From G963663365 sp963663365 (GTDB lineage: Bacteria > Hinthialibacterota > Hinthialibacteria > Hinthialibacterales > G963663365), in NCBI GenBank assembly GCA_963663365.2, contig CAXXIH010000003.1, forward strand, positions 62,001-126,000: 64,000 nt of DNA, in the 5' to 3' direction. How positions within the stretch are numbered: position 1 is the first letter of the stretch; each line of letters starts with the position of its first letter. The notes under the pieces were generated by a model. The model was given only the letters and a program-made list of their open reading frames with translations. It made no database searches and was not told the origin of the DNA. Both the position numbers and the translations under genes were made by a program. Shown here piece by piece: positions 18,887-27,056 of the stretch.

Positions 18887-19390
18887 ATGGGTAAGCAGGT
18901 TAACTTCTATATGACAGATTCTGATGAAGAAGATTTTTTTAGTTTCACCCGGTCTGACAGGGATGCAGTTATCATTCTTGATGGAATGACGAGCGAAGAT
19001 TATCCGTGTTTTACAGACATGCCAGAGCGTGAGGCGCCATTCAGCTACTCGGTCTGGCTTTGGGATCGTGATCATAGTCCAACTCCAATACTCACCGAGA
19101 TTCCAAAGCATCACTTCTTTTTGGTGGACAGGTTTGGATCCGAGGTTATTCAATTAAGTAGATGCTCAGTAGAAGAGAAGTGTCTTGTTCGTGGGCGTAT
19201 TTGGGCGGAGATGGCCATGTGGGAGAGTGATGGCACTCTTGTCCGAAAGAGCAAGACATTCGAGAAGTGGTATGACCGTCTGGCGCGTTGGATCAGGAGC
19301 CATTCTGTCCGGTATGATAAAGGAGTCTATGTAATGCCCGGCGCGGCGGAATTCGAAAAACAGGGCGGCAGGCTTGTAGAAGGGCTCTGA
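18887..19390 (+). CDS. Putative immunity protein for the REase-like tip
   Basis: 167 residues starting 25 bases after the cassette. No signal peptide. The N-terminus (MGKQVNFYMTDSDEEDFFSF) resembles small proteins I have seen in other genomes that start with MGKQV.FYM and a DE-rich helix, but I cannot name the family. It is acidic in its first half and contains a Trp-rich core (SVWLWDRDHSP, RIWAEMAMWE). The immunity role is inferred from its position behind a predicted nuclease tip and from its size. Its stop lies about 10 bases before homology of the next cassette begins. Confidence 0.58.
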   Translation: MGKQVNFYMTDSDEEDFFSFTRSDRDAVIILDGMTSEDYPCFTDMPEREAPFSYSVWLWDRDHSPTPILTEIPKHHFFLVDRFGSEVIQLSRCSVEEKCLVRGRIWAEMAMWESDGTLVRKSKTFEKWYDRLARWIRSHSVRYDKGVYVMPGAAEFEKQGGRLVEGL

Positions 19391-19409
19391 ACTTGCAGTC
19401 ACAGTTTAC

Positions 19410-20735
19410 TTGCCGGGATGGGAAAAGGATTGTGAGGAAGATGAAGCGCTTGACTTAACCCGTCGGTACGAATGGGATGCTGTTGGAAATTTGACCGCGG
19501 TCAAGGACGGTAATGGCAACACACTTGCAGAATACGATTACGACTTTTGGGGCCGCCGGATCAAAAAACGATACATCGAGTCTGGGAATGCCGTACGGGA
19601 AGTTTTATACGGCTACGCAGGATTAAGTCTTGCTGTTGCACGGGAGTGGGAACGGTTCAACGATGGGGGCTGGACCAACTGGCGTATCCGGCGCGAATAT
19701 CTGCTTAAAGAGGCTGTACGGCTATTTGTTTACAGCGATGAGACTGACACCGAAGCGGATGAAATTCTGCTCTTTCGCTATGTCTACGATCTATCTTCGA
19801 ACGTGGCTGCCATTTTGGATGAGAACGGTGAGATCGTCCGCGTCGACCCGGAAGGCAGGACATCCTCTGAAAGTAACTTTGTGCCTTCGGCTGCCGCCGC
19901 CATGTGCTTGTTTGAATATGATGCCTTTGGCAACAATCTTTACCGGGCTACCCCCAATCAGCCTAACTCCGAAACGGCGATGCATATTGCTTGGAATGAA
20001 ATCTTCCCCCACCATCTCGCCGGCAAAGAATGGGATACTGAGGCCAGGCTCTATTATTTTGGCCATCGTTGGTACGAGCCGCAACAGGGAGTTTTCATTT
20101 CAAGAAGTCCTTTAGGGCCGTTAGCGGAGGAGCCGTATGCATATTGCAATAATAATTCGATTAATTATTTTGATCCTGATGGGCTTGACGGGATTGTGAT
20201 TGGGGGGGATTTTGATTTTGTTGGACTTAAAACGTGGAGAAATGGGAGATTGGTACCTATAGGTTATGAAGGGGAACTAAATTTTGCTGCAACCGGCAAT
20301 GATTTTGGTTTTACTGGATCTCTTGGGCCGGCACAAGGTGTGAATATCGGAGCTGATCTTGCAGCAGGCTGGACTAATGCCGATAAAGTGAGTGATCTTG
20401 AAGGAGTTTCAATGTGTTTCGATGTTTCCGGTCCTTACTTAGGATGTACTGGCAGTACTGATTTTGTACAAACGATGCGCCTTTTAGCAGAAACAGGCTT
20501 TTTTGCCTATTATCATCGGGATATTAGGTCAATATTATATTATATATATTGTGCAGAAAAGCCAACCGTTGTGATACAAGGCACGCTAGACCTCCCGATT
20601 TTGCAGGGAACTAGGATTGGTGGGTCTATCAGTGAACAAGGAGAATTCGTTATTATAACAAGGAAGTGGGAGCAGTACCACAATGATATGAATGAATTTT
20701 ACATGGTACGCAATGCTGATATTATGATGCGATAA
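19410..20735 (+). CDS. Promoterless RHS cassette with glycine-rich beta tip (copy 1)
   Basis: Homology to the core begins near 19401 (TVYLPGWEKD) immediately after the previous immunity gene, and only a TTG (19410) is available as start. The core part is close to the full-length RHS (LFRYVYDLSSNVAAILDENG, EARLYYFGHRWYEPQQGVF) but lacks a short segment after REYLLK. The tip starts after YFDPDGL (~20187). It is a ~180-residue beta-rich, glycine-rich sequence with GGDFDFVGL, GNDFGFTGSLGPAQG, NIGADLAAGW, NADKVSDLEG and ends NADIMMR. No nuclease motif is seen; membrane damage is one possibility. A diverged copy is at 23757-24701. The likely partner is the two-TM zinc-ribbon gene at 21310, 574 bases downstream. 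Confidence 0.75.
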   Translation: MPGWEKDCEEDEALDLTRRYEWDAVGNLTAVKDGNGNTLAEYDYDFWGRRIKKRYIESGNAVREVLYGYAGLSLAVAREWERFNDGGWTNWRIRREYLLKEAVRLFVYSDETDTEADEILLFRYVYDLSSNVAAILDENGEIVRVDPEGRTSSESNFVPSAAAAMCLFEYDAFGNNLYRATPNQPNSETAMHIAWNEIFPHHLAGKEWDTEARLYYFGHRWYEPQQGVFISRSPLGPLAEEPYAYCNNNSINYFDPDGLDGIVIGGDFDFVGLKTWRNGRLVPIGYEGELNFAATGNDFGFTGSLGPAQGVNIGADLAAGWTNADKVSDLEGVSMCFDVSGPYLGCTGSTDFVQTMRLLAETGFFAYYHRDIRSILYYIYCAEKPTVVIQGTLDLPILQGTRIGGSISEQGEFVIITRKWEQYHNDMNEFYMVRNADIMMR

Positions 20736-21309
20736 AAAATCTTTAAGAACGGAGAAAAAACGGCAGGTGATTAAGGCTTGGCCGGAAAGATATAACAATA
20801 CGAACTGCCACAATTCGTCGGGATATCAAACGCCCAACAATCTTACTACTAGCTTGTGGATCGTGATGGTTCGATAGACAATGCCATCGAGTGTTGTCCA
20901 CTCAACCTTGGAAAACTCGTTTTGAGTTCTCCATATGCTCTCAAGCACAACAATGTAAAAGTTCTCTTGTTTCAAATGGACGAAAAATAGGATTAGCCAA
21001 ACAAGTTTACTTTAAGATAAACTGAAGCAATTAATGCTTTCACGAATTGTATGCATATAGTCAGAACATGCCGAGCCCCATATCTAAGAGCATGATTGCT
21101 TTAGGTGAATGATTGATTTGATCATTTTGCAATGGATTCTTCAGTAAATTCATGCTAAATTATATATTATACCGTCACCGCACTTCAAAAAGGCGACAAA
21201 TGAGTGTAATTCTAAAATGGCATGTTCCAGCATCAGGTGAATCAAAGATTATTGGAAGGCAAATCTAAATTTTTATATCTGTATGAAAAGCAGCCAGGAA
21301 ATATTTGCC
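20736..21309 (+). other. Spacer between tip copy 1 and its zinc-ribbon gene
   Basis: No plus-strand gene is visible. On the minus strand a 49-codon frame at 20826-20975 (TTG start, reading KQENFYIVVLESIW to KLVVRLLGV) is kept open without indels in the duplicated copy at 24795-24944. It may be the remnant of a gene. The rest is AT-rich; a TATATAT-rich stretch lies in the end of the preceding tip (~20540). Confidence 0.45.
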
Positions 21310-21711
21310 ATGAACTCATATTCGTATAAACGCATTCTATTGTATCAAAAAAGACTTTGGAGGCCGAGTCGTGGTCCTATTATTTTTCTAATTCTGATAT
21401 GGTGTTTTTGCATTGTTGTTCTTTTTTCGCCTATTAACGATGCTTGGATGAGGATATTCGTGCCTGCATGTGTCGTGTGTCCTATTTACGCTATGTTTTC
21501 TCAAGAATATTATCTTAGAAAAAAAATGCGATGTGATCGTTGCGGTAACTTGGTTTGGGGGGATAAAAAAAAGTTTTTTCATAATATATCGGAGGACGAT
21601 GTTACTTTGACAAAATGTCGTTGCTGTGGAGAGCCATTCCTTTGGCTCTGCTCTGAAGAAGAAAAGAATTGCCTTGACAAGATGAACGATGAGAGCGTGG
21701 ATGGCGTTTGA
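21310..21711 (+). CDS. Two-TM zinc-ribbon protein, putative immunity (copy 1)
   Basis: 133 residues from ATG 21310; an in-frame ATG at 21283 would add nine residues. Two membrane segments are evident (IIFLILIWCFCIVVLF and IFVPACVVCPIYAMF). They are followed by a cytosolic-type zinc ribbon: CDRC at the start and CRCC about 30 residues later, then LWLC. The final ~40 residues are nearly identical to the copy at 25285. I recognise no family. Since a third two-TM zinc-ribbon protein sits 4 bases behind a related tip (22957), I infer that this protein protects against the glycine-rich tip. Membrane location suggests the toxin acts at the inner membrane. Confidence 0.62.
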   Translation: MNSYSYKRILLYQKRLWRPSRGPIIFLILIWCFCIVVLFSPINDAWMRIFVPACVVCPIYAMFSQEYYLRKKMRCDRCGNLVWGDKKKFFHNISEDDVTLTKCRCCGEPFLWLCSEEEKNCLDKMNDESVDGV

Positions 21712-21747
21712 GAAGCGCCCTCTGGTTTGTGCTAAGAAGAACCTATC

Positions 21748-22000
21748 TATCCCATACACGTTGTAGAACATATTTCTAATTAGAGAAGGTGGGCGGTTTA
21801 GTCAGGATTGTTTGTGGCAGGGCAGAAAGGCCATTTGAACAGTAAGTCAACAGGCCAAATCGCCATCTTCGGAATGATCCCCATCCCCGATGTGATCCTC
21901 ATTTCCTGATACCGTTGCACACGTCTTCCGCAAGCACCATCCCCCCAAGAACCAGCTCCATGTAGAAAACTGTCGATAGGGCGGTCAAGCGGCACAGACG
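21748..22000 (+). repeat. Cassette spacer repeat, copy R1
   Basis: About 250 bp, related to 23439-23681, 25719-25991 and 27577-27795. It ends exactly where RHS core homology starts (GGCACAGACG, then GTACGCCTG). On the minus strand it reads PLDRPIDSFLHGAGSWGDGA and later YQEMRITSGMGIIPKMAIWPV, a coding-like phrase partly kept in the other copies. It was probably once part of a gene and is now carried with each cassette. Confidence 0.8.
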
Positions 22001-22100
22001 TGTACGCCTGTTCACCTACAGCGATGAGACTGACACCGAAGCGGATGAAATTCTGCTCTTCCGCTATGTCTACGATCTATCTTCGAATGTAGCTGCCATT

Positions 22101-22952
22101 TTGGATGAGAATGAAGAAATCGTCCGCGTCGATCCGGAAGGCAGGACATCCTCTGAAAGTAACTTTGTGCCTTCGGCTGCCGCCGCCATGTGCTTGTTTG
22201 AATATGATGCCTTTGGCAACAATCTTTACCGGGCTACCCCCAATCAGCCTAACTCCGAAACGGCGATGCATATTGCTTGGAATGAAATCTTCCCCCACCA
22301 CTTGGCGGGTAAAGAATGGGATACTGAAGCCCGGCTCTACTACTTCGGCTACCGCTGGTATGAGCCGCATCAAGGAGCGTTTATCTCTAGATGCCCCCTG
22401 GGACCTTTGGTTGAAGAAACTTACGCATATTGTCATAATGATCCTGTGAATTTTATTGACCCAGATGGTATGCGAGTGTATGGACAGGGTGGATCTATTT
22501 CTTCAACTTCCCTTTTTGGAGGTCAATTTCAAGTATTAGGAGTTGTAGATGAGAAAGGGTGTATTGGAATGCTTATTTCTGTTGGTCTTAGCGCAGGGCT
22601 TGATGCTGGTTTAAGTGCAGGGAGATTTAGATCAAATGCCGATAGAATATGGCAATTGGATTCGCCGGATGGTGCACTGGCCTTTGATCTTAATCTGCCA
22701 TCACATCCACTTCTACCTGTGGTTGGTCCCAATATTAGTTTAACCACAAATTATAATTCGCTACAACCTGGTGAAAAGCTCATTTATACCAGTTATGGCG
22801 GAGTTGGTGTTGGGCCTCCTGGTGTTGCCTTAGGTAAGTCTTATTCAAAATCATTCTCCCGACGCGTTCCATACCTAACGCCTATTCTCGACTTTCTAAT
22901 TCCTGATGATGATAGGATTAAACCAGCCATTGAAGCAACAGGACTTTTTTAA
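22101..22952 (+). CDS. Promoterless RHS cassette with glycine-rich tip (diverged member)
   Basis: RHS homology starts at 22002 (VRLFTYSDETD) directly after repeat R1, but the first possible start is the TTG at 22101. The core piece is nearly identical to cassette copy 1 up to GRTSSESNFVPSAAAAMC. After FIDPDGM (~22470) the ~160-residue tip differs: GQGGSISSTSLFGGQFQV, GLSAGLDAGLSAG, NADRIWQLDSPDG, FDLNLPSHPLLP, VGVGPPGVALGKSYS. The order G.D...G....NAD...L...G....FD resembles the tip of 19410-20735, so I think they are one family. No catalytic motif is recognised. It needs recombination with the full-length gene for export. Confidence 0.74.
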   Translation: MDENEEIVRVDPEGRTSSESNFVPSAAAAMCLFEYDAFGNNLYRATPNQPNSETAMHIAWNEIFPHHLAGKEWDTEARLYYFGYRWYEPHQGAFISRCPLGPLVEETYAYCHNDPVNFIDPDGMRVYGQGGSISSTSLFGGQFQVLGVVDEKGCIGMLISVGLSAGLDAGLSAGRFRSNADRIWQLDSPDGALAFDLNLPSHPLLPVVGPNISLTTNYNSLQPGEKLIYTSYGGVGVGPPGVALGKSYSKSFSRRVPYLTPILDFLIPDDDRIKPAIEATGLF

Positions 22953-22956
22953 CACA

Positions 22957-23343
22957 ATGACAAGACAAGATAGTCCAGAAGAATTTCTAACAGATCGTGC
23001 TGTACAAGGTATGATGCGCGCGATAATAGTTACTTTCATACCATTATTTGTTGCGGTTTTATTTTTTTTGATTTTATCCAAATGGTTGCCAAAGAAGTTC
23101 GTCGAAACCGCTTACTTTTGTATTTTTCCAATTATTTTCCTGGTGCTATATGGTTGGTTTTCAAGGTTGTTTTTCAAGTGTTCAATATGTAAAAGGGCTG
23201 CATTCCGTGCAACGTTGAAAACGAAGTTGCTGGGGCCGTGGGGTGTGGACTGGTGTGTGAATCGTTGTCATAATTGTGGCGCGGGATTTAAACTCTTTTA
23301 TGAACCCAAAAGTGCTCTGCCGAAGGATAAAAATGACGAGTGA
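22957..23343 (+). CDS. Two-TM zinc-ribbon protein, putative immunity (diverged member)
   Basis: 128 residues from ATG 22957, 4 bases after the tip stop; the ORF could be extended upstream into the tip gene, which I consider unlikely. Two membrane helices (IIVTFIPLFVAVLFFLIL and CIFPIIFLVLYGWF) are followed by CSIC and, 30 residues later, CHNC, a zinc ribbon like those of 21310 and 25285 although the rest differs. Tight spacing behind the tip makes this the best-supported immunity gene of the three. Family unknown to me. Confidence 0.66.
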   Translation: MTRQDSPEEFLTDRAVQGMMRAIIVTFIPLFVAVLFFLILSKWLPKKFVETAYFCIFPIIFLVLYGWFSRLFFKCSICKRAAFRATLKTKLLGPWGVDWCVNRCHNCGAGFKLFYEPKSALPKDKNDE

Positions 23344-23438
23344 ATGTTACTGTCACGCGCGGCCTGTACCAAAAAGAACGGACAACTCAATTTTCTAACT
23401 TGTCAAGGATTGTAGTATAAAAAGTGACGAAGACATCC

Positions 23439-23681
23439 ATATCCCATGCACGTTGCCGAACATATCTCTAGTTAGAGAGGGACTTTGGTGGACGGTTTAG
23501 CCAGGATTGTTTGTGGCTAGGCGAAAGGCCATTTGAACAGCAGGCCAACAGGCCAAATCACCATCTCCGGGGTGATCCCTATTTCCTGACACCGTTGCCA
23601 TGCGGCTTCTGAAGCGCCGTCCCCAAAAGAACCGCCTCCAGGTAGAAAACTATCGATAGGGCGGTCAAGCGGCACAGACGT
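23439..23681 (+). repeat. Cassette spacer repeat, copy R2
   Basis: Second copy of the ~250-bp repeat, ending at the RHS junction GTACGCCTG (23682). The minus strand reads PLDRPIDSFLPGGGSFGDGASEAAWQ, then ITPEMVIWPVGLLFKWPFA and a stop. This is the most coding-like copy and may be closest to the ancestral sequence. Confidence 0.8.
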
Positions 23682-23756
23682 GTACGCCTGTTCACCTACA
23701 GCGATGAGACTGACACGGAAGCGGATGAAATTCTGCTCTTCCGCTATGTCTATGAT

Positions 23757-24701
23757 ATGTCACTGAATGTGGCTGCCATTTTGGATGAGAATGGCGAGAT
23801 TGTCCGTGTTGATCCCGAAGGCAGGACATCCTCTGAAAGTAACTTTGTGTCTTCGGCGGCCGCCGCCATGTGCTTGTTTGAATATGATGCATTCGGGAAT
23901 AATCTCTACCGGGCCACTCCCAATCAGCCAAACTCTGAAACATCCATGCATATCGCTTGGAATGAAATTTTCCCCCGCCATCTCGCCGGCAAAGAATGGG
24001 ATCCTGAGGCCAGGCTCTATTATTTTGGCCATCGTTGGTACGAGCCGCAACAGGGAGTTTTCATTTCAAGAAGTCCTTTAGGGCCGTTAGCGGAGGAGAC
24101 GTATGCATATTGCAATAATAATTCGATTAATTATTTTGACCCTGATGGGCTTGACGGGATTGTGATTGGGGGAGATTTTGATATTGTTGGACTTAAAACG
24201 TATAGTAAAGGGAAATTGGTACCTATAGGTTTTGAAGGGGAACTAAATTTTGTTGCAACCGGCAATGATTTTGGTTTTACTGGATCTCTTGGGCCGGCAC
24301 AAGGTGCGAATATCGGAGCTGATCTTGCAGCAGGCTGGACTAATGCCGATAAAGTGAGTGATCTTGAAGGACTTTCAATGTGTTTAGATGCTTCCTATTT
24401 AGGCGCAGGATGTACTGTCAGTGCTGATGCTTTTCAAACGATGCGCCTTTTAGCAGAAACAGGCTTTTTTGCTTATTATCATCGGGACATTTGGTCAATA
24501 TTATATTATATATATTGTGCAGACAAGCCAACCACTGTGATACAATTAACAATAGACCCCCCGTTCTCTCAGGGACTTCCGGTTGGTGTGTCTATTAGTC
24601 AACAAAGTGAATTCGTTATTATATCAAGGACGTGGGAGCAGTACCAAAATGATTTGAACGAATTTTACATGGCACGCAATGCTGATATTATGATGCGATA
24701 A
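23757..24701 (+). CDS. Promoterless RHS cassette with glycine-rich beta tip (copy 2)
   Basis: RHS homology begins at 23682 after repeat R2; ATG 23757 is the first start (MSLNVAAIL). The core is almost identical to the neighbouring cassettes. The tip (from ~24150) is a diverged copy of the tip in 19410-20735: GGDFDIVGLKTYSKG, GNDFGFTGSLGPAQG, NADKVSDLEGLSMC. Changes are concentrated around SYLGAGCTVSADAFQ and in the C-terminal strand region. Such divergence with a matched diverged immunity gene would be expected if the pair has changed specificity. No catalytic motif is seen. Confidence 0.74.
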   Translation: MSLNVAAILDENGEIVRVDPEGRTSSESNFVSSAAAAMCLFEYDAFGNNLYRATPNQPNSETSMHIAWNEIFPRHLAGKEWDPEARLYYFGHRWYEPQQGVFISRSPLGPLAEETYAYCNNNSINYFDPDGLDGIVIGGDFDIVGLKTYSKGKLVPIGFEGELNFVATGNDFGFTGSLGPAQGANIGADLAAGWTNADKVSDLEGLSMCLDASYLGAGCTVSADAFQTMRLLAETGFFAYYHRDIWSILYYIYCADKPTTVIQLTIDPPFSQGLPVGVSISQQSEFVIISRTWEQYQNDLNEFYMARNADIMMR

Positions 24702-25284
24702 AGAATCTTTAAGAACGGAGAAAAACGGCAGGTGATTAATTAAGGCTTGGCGGGAAGGGTGTGATAATACGAACTGCCATAATTCGTTGGGATATCAAAC
24801 GCCTAACAGACTTACTACTAGTTTGTGGATCGTGATGGTTCGAAAGATAACGCCATCGGGTGTTATCCACTCAACCTTGGAAAACTCGTTTTGAGTTCCC
24901 CACATGCCCTCAAGCACAACAATGTAAAAGTTCTCTTGTTTCAAATGGAGCGAAAAATAGGATTAGCCAAACAAGTTTACTTTAAGACAAACTGAGGCAA
25001 TTAATGCTTTCACGAATTGAATGCATATAGTCAGAACATGCCGAGCCCTATATCTAAGAGCATGATTGCTTTTGTTGAATAATTGATTTGCTCATTTTGC
25101 AATGGATTTTTTAGTAAATCCGTGCTAAATTATATATGAGATCGTCGCCGAACTTCAGATAGGCGATAAATGGTTGTAATTCTAGGATGGCATGTTCCAG
25201 CATCAAGTGAATCAAAAATTATTAAGGGGCGGAAATATCTAAATTTATTATATCTATGTGAAAAGAAGTCGGGAAATATTCACC
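24702..25284 (+). other. Spacer between tip copy 2 and its zinc-ribbon gene
   Basis: Duplicate of 20736-21309. The minus-strand 49-codon frame recurs at 24795-24944 with the same length and stop but several substitutions. No other gene is seen. Confidence 0.45.
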
Positions 25285-25683
25285 ATGAATTCAATTTCGT
25301 ATAAACGCCGACTATTGTGTCAAAGAAGGATTTGGAGGCCGAGTCGTGGCCCTTTAATTTTGATAATTTTGATATGGTGTTTTTGCATTGTTGTGCTTGT
25401 TTCACCTATTAACGATGCTTGGATGGGTTTATTCGTTCCTGCCTGTGTTGTGATTCTTATTTACAATTTTTTTTCTCAAGAATATTATCTTAGAAAAAAA
25501 ATGCGATGTGACCGTTGCGGTAACTTGGTTTGGGGGGATAAAAAGTTTTTTCATAATTTATCGTTCGACGATGTTGCTTTAACAAAATGTCGTTGCTGTG
25601 GAGAGCCATTCCTTTGGCTCTGCTCTGAAGAAGAAAAGAATTGCCTTGACAAGATGAACGATGAGAGCGTGGATGGCGTTTGA
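25285..25683 (+). CDS. Two-TM zinc-ribbon protein, putative immunity (copy 2)
   Basis: 132 residues from ATG 25285; a GTG at 25258 would add nine. Close paralogue of 21310-21711: membrane segments PLILIILIWCFCIVVLV and PACVVILIYNFF, then CDRC, CRCC and LWLC, ending NDESVDGV. One Lys is deleted in the KKKK run before FFHN relative to copy 1. Substitutions cluster in the first TM region and around HNLSFDDVALT, which could track the changes in the paired tip. The immunity role is inferred. Confidence 0.62.
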   Translation: MNSISYKRRLLCQRRIWRPSRGPLILIILIWCFCIVVLVSPINDAWMGLFVPACVVILIYNFFSQEYYLRKKMRCDRCGNLVWGDKKFFHNLSFDDVALTKCRCCGEPFLWLCSEEEKNCLDKMNDESVDGV

Positions 25684-25718
25684 GAAGCGCCCTCTGGTTT
25701 GTGCTAAGAAGAACCTAT

Positions 25719-25991
25719 CTATCCCATACACGTTGTAGAACATATCTCTAATCGGACAGGGAGCTTGTTGGCGGTTTAGTCAGGATTATTTTTGGCTGGG
25801 AGAAGTTGTCATTTGAACAGTAGGTCATTGGACCAAATCCCCATCTCCGGCGTGATCCCCATCTCCGATGTGATCCCCACGCCTATTTCTTGATACCGTT
25901 GCCATCCGCCTTCCGCAAGCACCATCCCCAAAAAAGCACCGGTTCCATGTAGAAAACTATCGATATGGCGGCGGTCAAGCGGCACAGACGT
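25719..25991 (+). repeat. Cassette spacer repeat, copy R3
   Basis: Third copy, about 270 bp, with a short internal duplication of a GATCCCCATCTCC-type phrase and extra bases before the junction. These break the minus-strand reading frame that R2 keeps. It again ends at RHS core homology. Confidence 0.78.
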
Positions 25992-27050
25992 GTACGGCTG
26001 TTTATTTACAGCGATGAGACTGACACCGAAGCGGATGAAATTCTGCTCTTCCGCTATGTCTACGATCTATCTTCGAATGTAGCTGCCATTTTGGATGAGA
26101 ATGAAGAAATCGTCCGCGTCGATCCGGAAGGCAGGACATCCTCTGAAAGTAACTTTGTGCCTTCGGCTGCCGCCGCCATGTGCTTGTTTGAATATGATGC
26201 CTTTGGCAACAATCTTTACCGGGCTACCCCCAATCAGCCCAACTCCGAAACGGCAATGCGCATTGCTTGGAACGAAATCTTTCCTCACCATCTGGCTGGC
26301 AAAGAGTGGGATCCCGAAGCCCGGCTCTATTATTTTGGTTATCGTTGGTATGAGCCCCAACAGGGAGCGTTTATTTCCAGAACTCCATTGGGGCCATTAG
26401 CAGAAGGCACATATATATATTGCTTCAATGATCCGGTCAATTACTTCGACCCAAATGGTTTATCCCCCGGAGGATATGGTCCCAGCCGTGAAGATATGCA
26501 ACATTTCGCTGCAATGGGTTTAAATCCTGATAAGGCATGGGTCATTATCGAAGTTGCTCTCGAGGATTATGTTGGACTCAGCCTTTTTTGTGATTTTATT
26601 CTTGTGGATCCAAATGATCCAGATTTAAACCGAATAAGGGGAAGAGCGGGTATTGTAGTTTGGGTTGTCAATATTATCCAATTGAAAGGATTGGCAAAAG
26701 CCGGGGCGAAACTGTTTTTTAGCAAAATCGATGATATTTTTGCCTTCGCTGGGAAAAATGCGGATGATATGGCGGGGGGATTCAAAAACAATTATACTGC
26801 AGTAGACGAACTAAAGTATTCAAAAGAACTGGACAACAATAGAGGTGATACTTTCAGGAAAGGGCACAATCAGCAGGAAACATATAAGCAACTTCAAAAC
26901 GTGAATAAGAATACAAATAAAGAAATGAAGGGAAACTTTGCAGAAACAATCGAAAAAGCAAGAAAGGCTGCAGATAATGAATTGGCTGACTATACTGGCA
27001 CACAAACGCCTCAGAAGAAGCAAATGATTAAAGAAAGAAATGAGCTATAG
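25965..27050 (+). CDS. Promoterless RHS cassette with unknown alpha-helical tip
   Basis: The ORF starts with MAAVKRHRR, encoded by the end of repeat R3, then enters the RHS core at VRLFIYSDETD (~25995). The core ends at YFDPNGL (~26460). The ~197-residue tip is mostly helical: SREDMQHFAAMGLNPDKAW, a hydrophobic stretch (AGIVVWVVNIIQLKG) and a hydrophilic C-terminal half with many Asn, Lys and Glu (KYSKELDNNRGDTF, NVNKNTNKEMKGNF, KKQMIKERNEL). I recognise no toxin family. The KG(H)NQ region could hold catalytic residues, but this cannot be judged here. It is followed after 6 bases by a TPR protein, the likely immunity partner. Confidence 0.74.
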   Translation: MAAVKRHRRVRLFIYSDETDTEADEILLFRYVYDLSSNVAAILDENEEIVRVDPEGRTSSESNFVPSAAAAMCLFEYDAFGNNLYRATPNQPNSETAMRIAWNEIFPHHLAGKEWDPEARLYYFGYRWYEPQQGAFISRTPLGPLAEGTYIYCFNDPVNYFDPNGLSPGGYGPSREDMQHFAAMGLNPDKAWVIIEVALEDYVGLSLFCDFILVDPNDPDLNRIRGRAGIVVWVVNIIQLKGLAKAGAKLFFSKIDDIFAFAGKNADDMAGGFKNNYTAVDELKYSKELDNNRGDTFRKGHNQQETYKQLQNVNKNTNKEMKGNFAETIEKARKAADNELADYTGTQTPQKKQMIKERNEL

Positions 27051-27056
27051 TCAGAA

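Larger units (their letters stand above)
19733..21774 (+). repeat. Segmental duplication, copy 1 (matches 23697-25746)
   Basis: From the RHS core words TACAGCGATGAGACTGAC through the tip, the ~550-bp spacer and the zinc-ribbon gene to the start of the cassette repeat, this stretch is strongly similar by eye to 23697-25746. Differences include point changes and short indels in tip and spacer. It shows that a whole tip-spacer-immunity module was duplicated and then diverged. Confidence 0.85.
23697..25746 (+). repeat. Segmental duplication, copy 2 (matches 19733-21774)
   Basis: Second copy of the RHS-core, tip, spacer and zinc-ribbon module. It carries its own upstream spacer repeat R2, unlike copy 1, which is fused straight to the preceding immunity gene. 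Confidence 0.85.

Noticed and set aside
21798..21995. Minus-strand ORFs in the cassette repeats (for example 21798-21995, 27630-27914)
   Set aside because: The reading frame differs or breaks among the four copies, so I treat them as a repeat with a coding-like past, not as genes.
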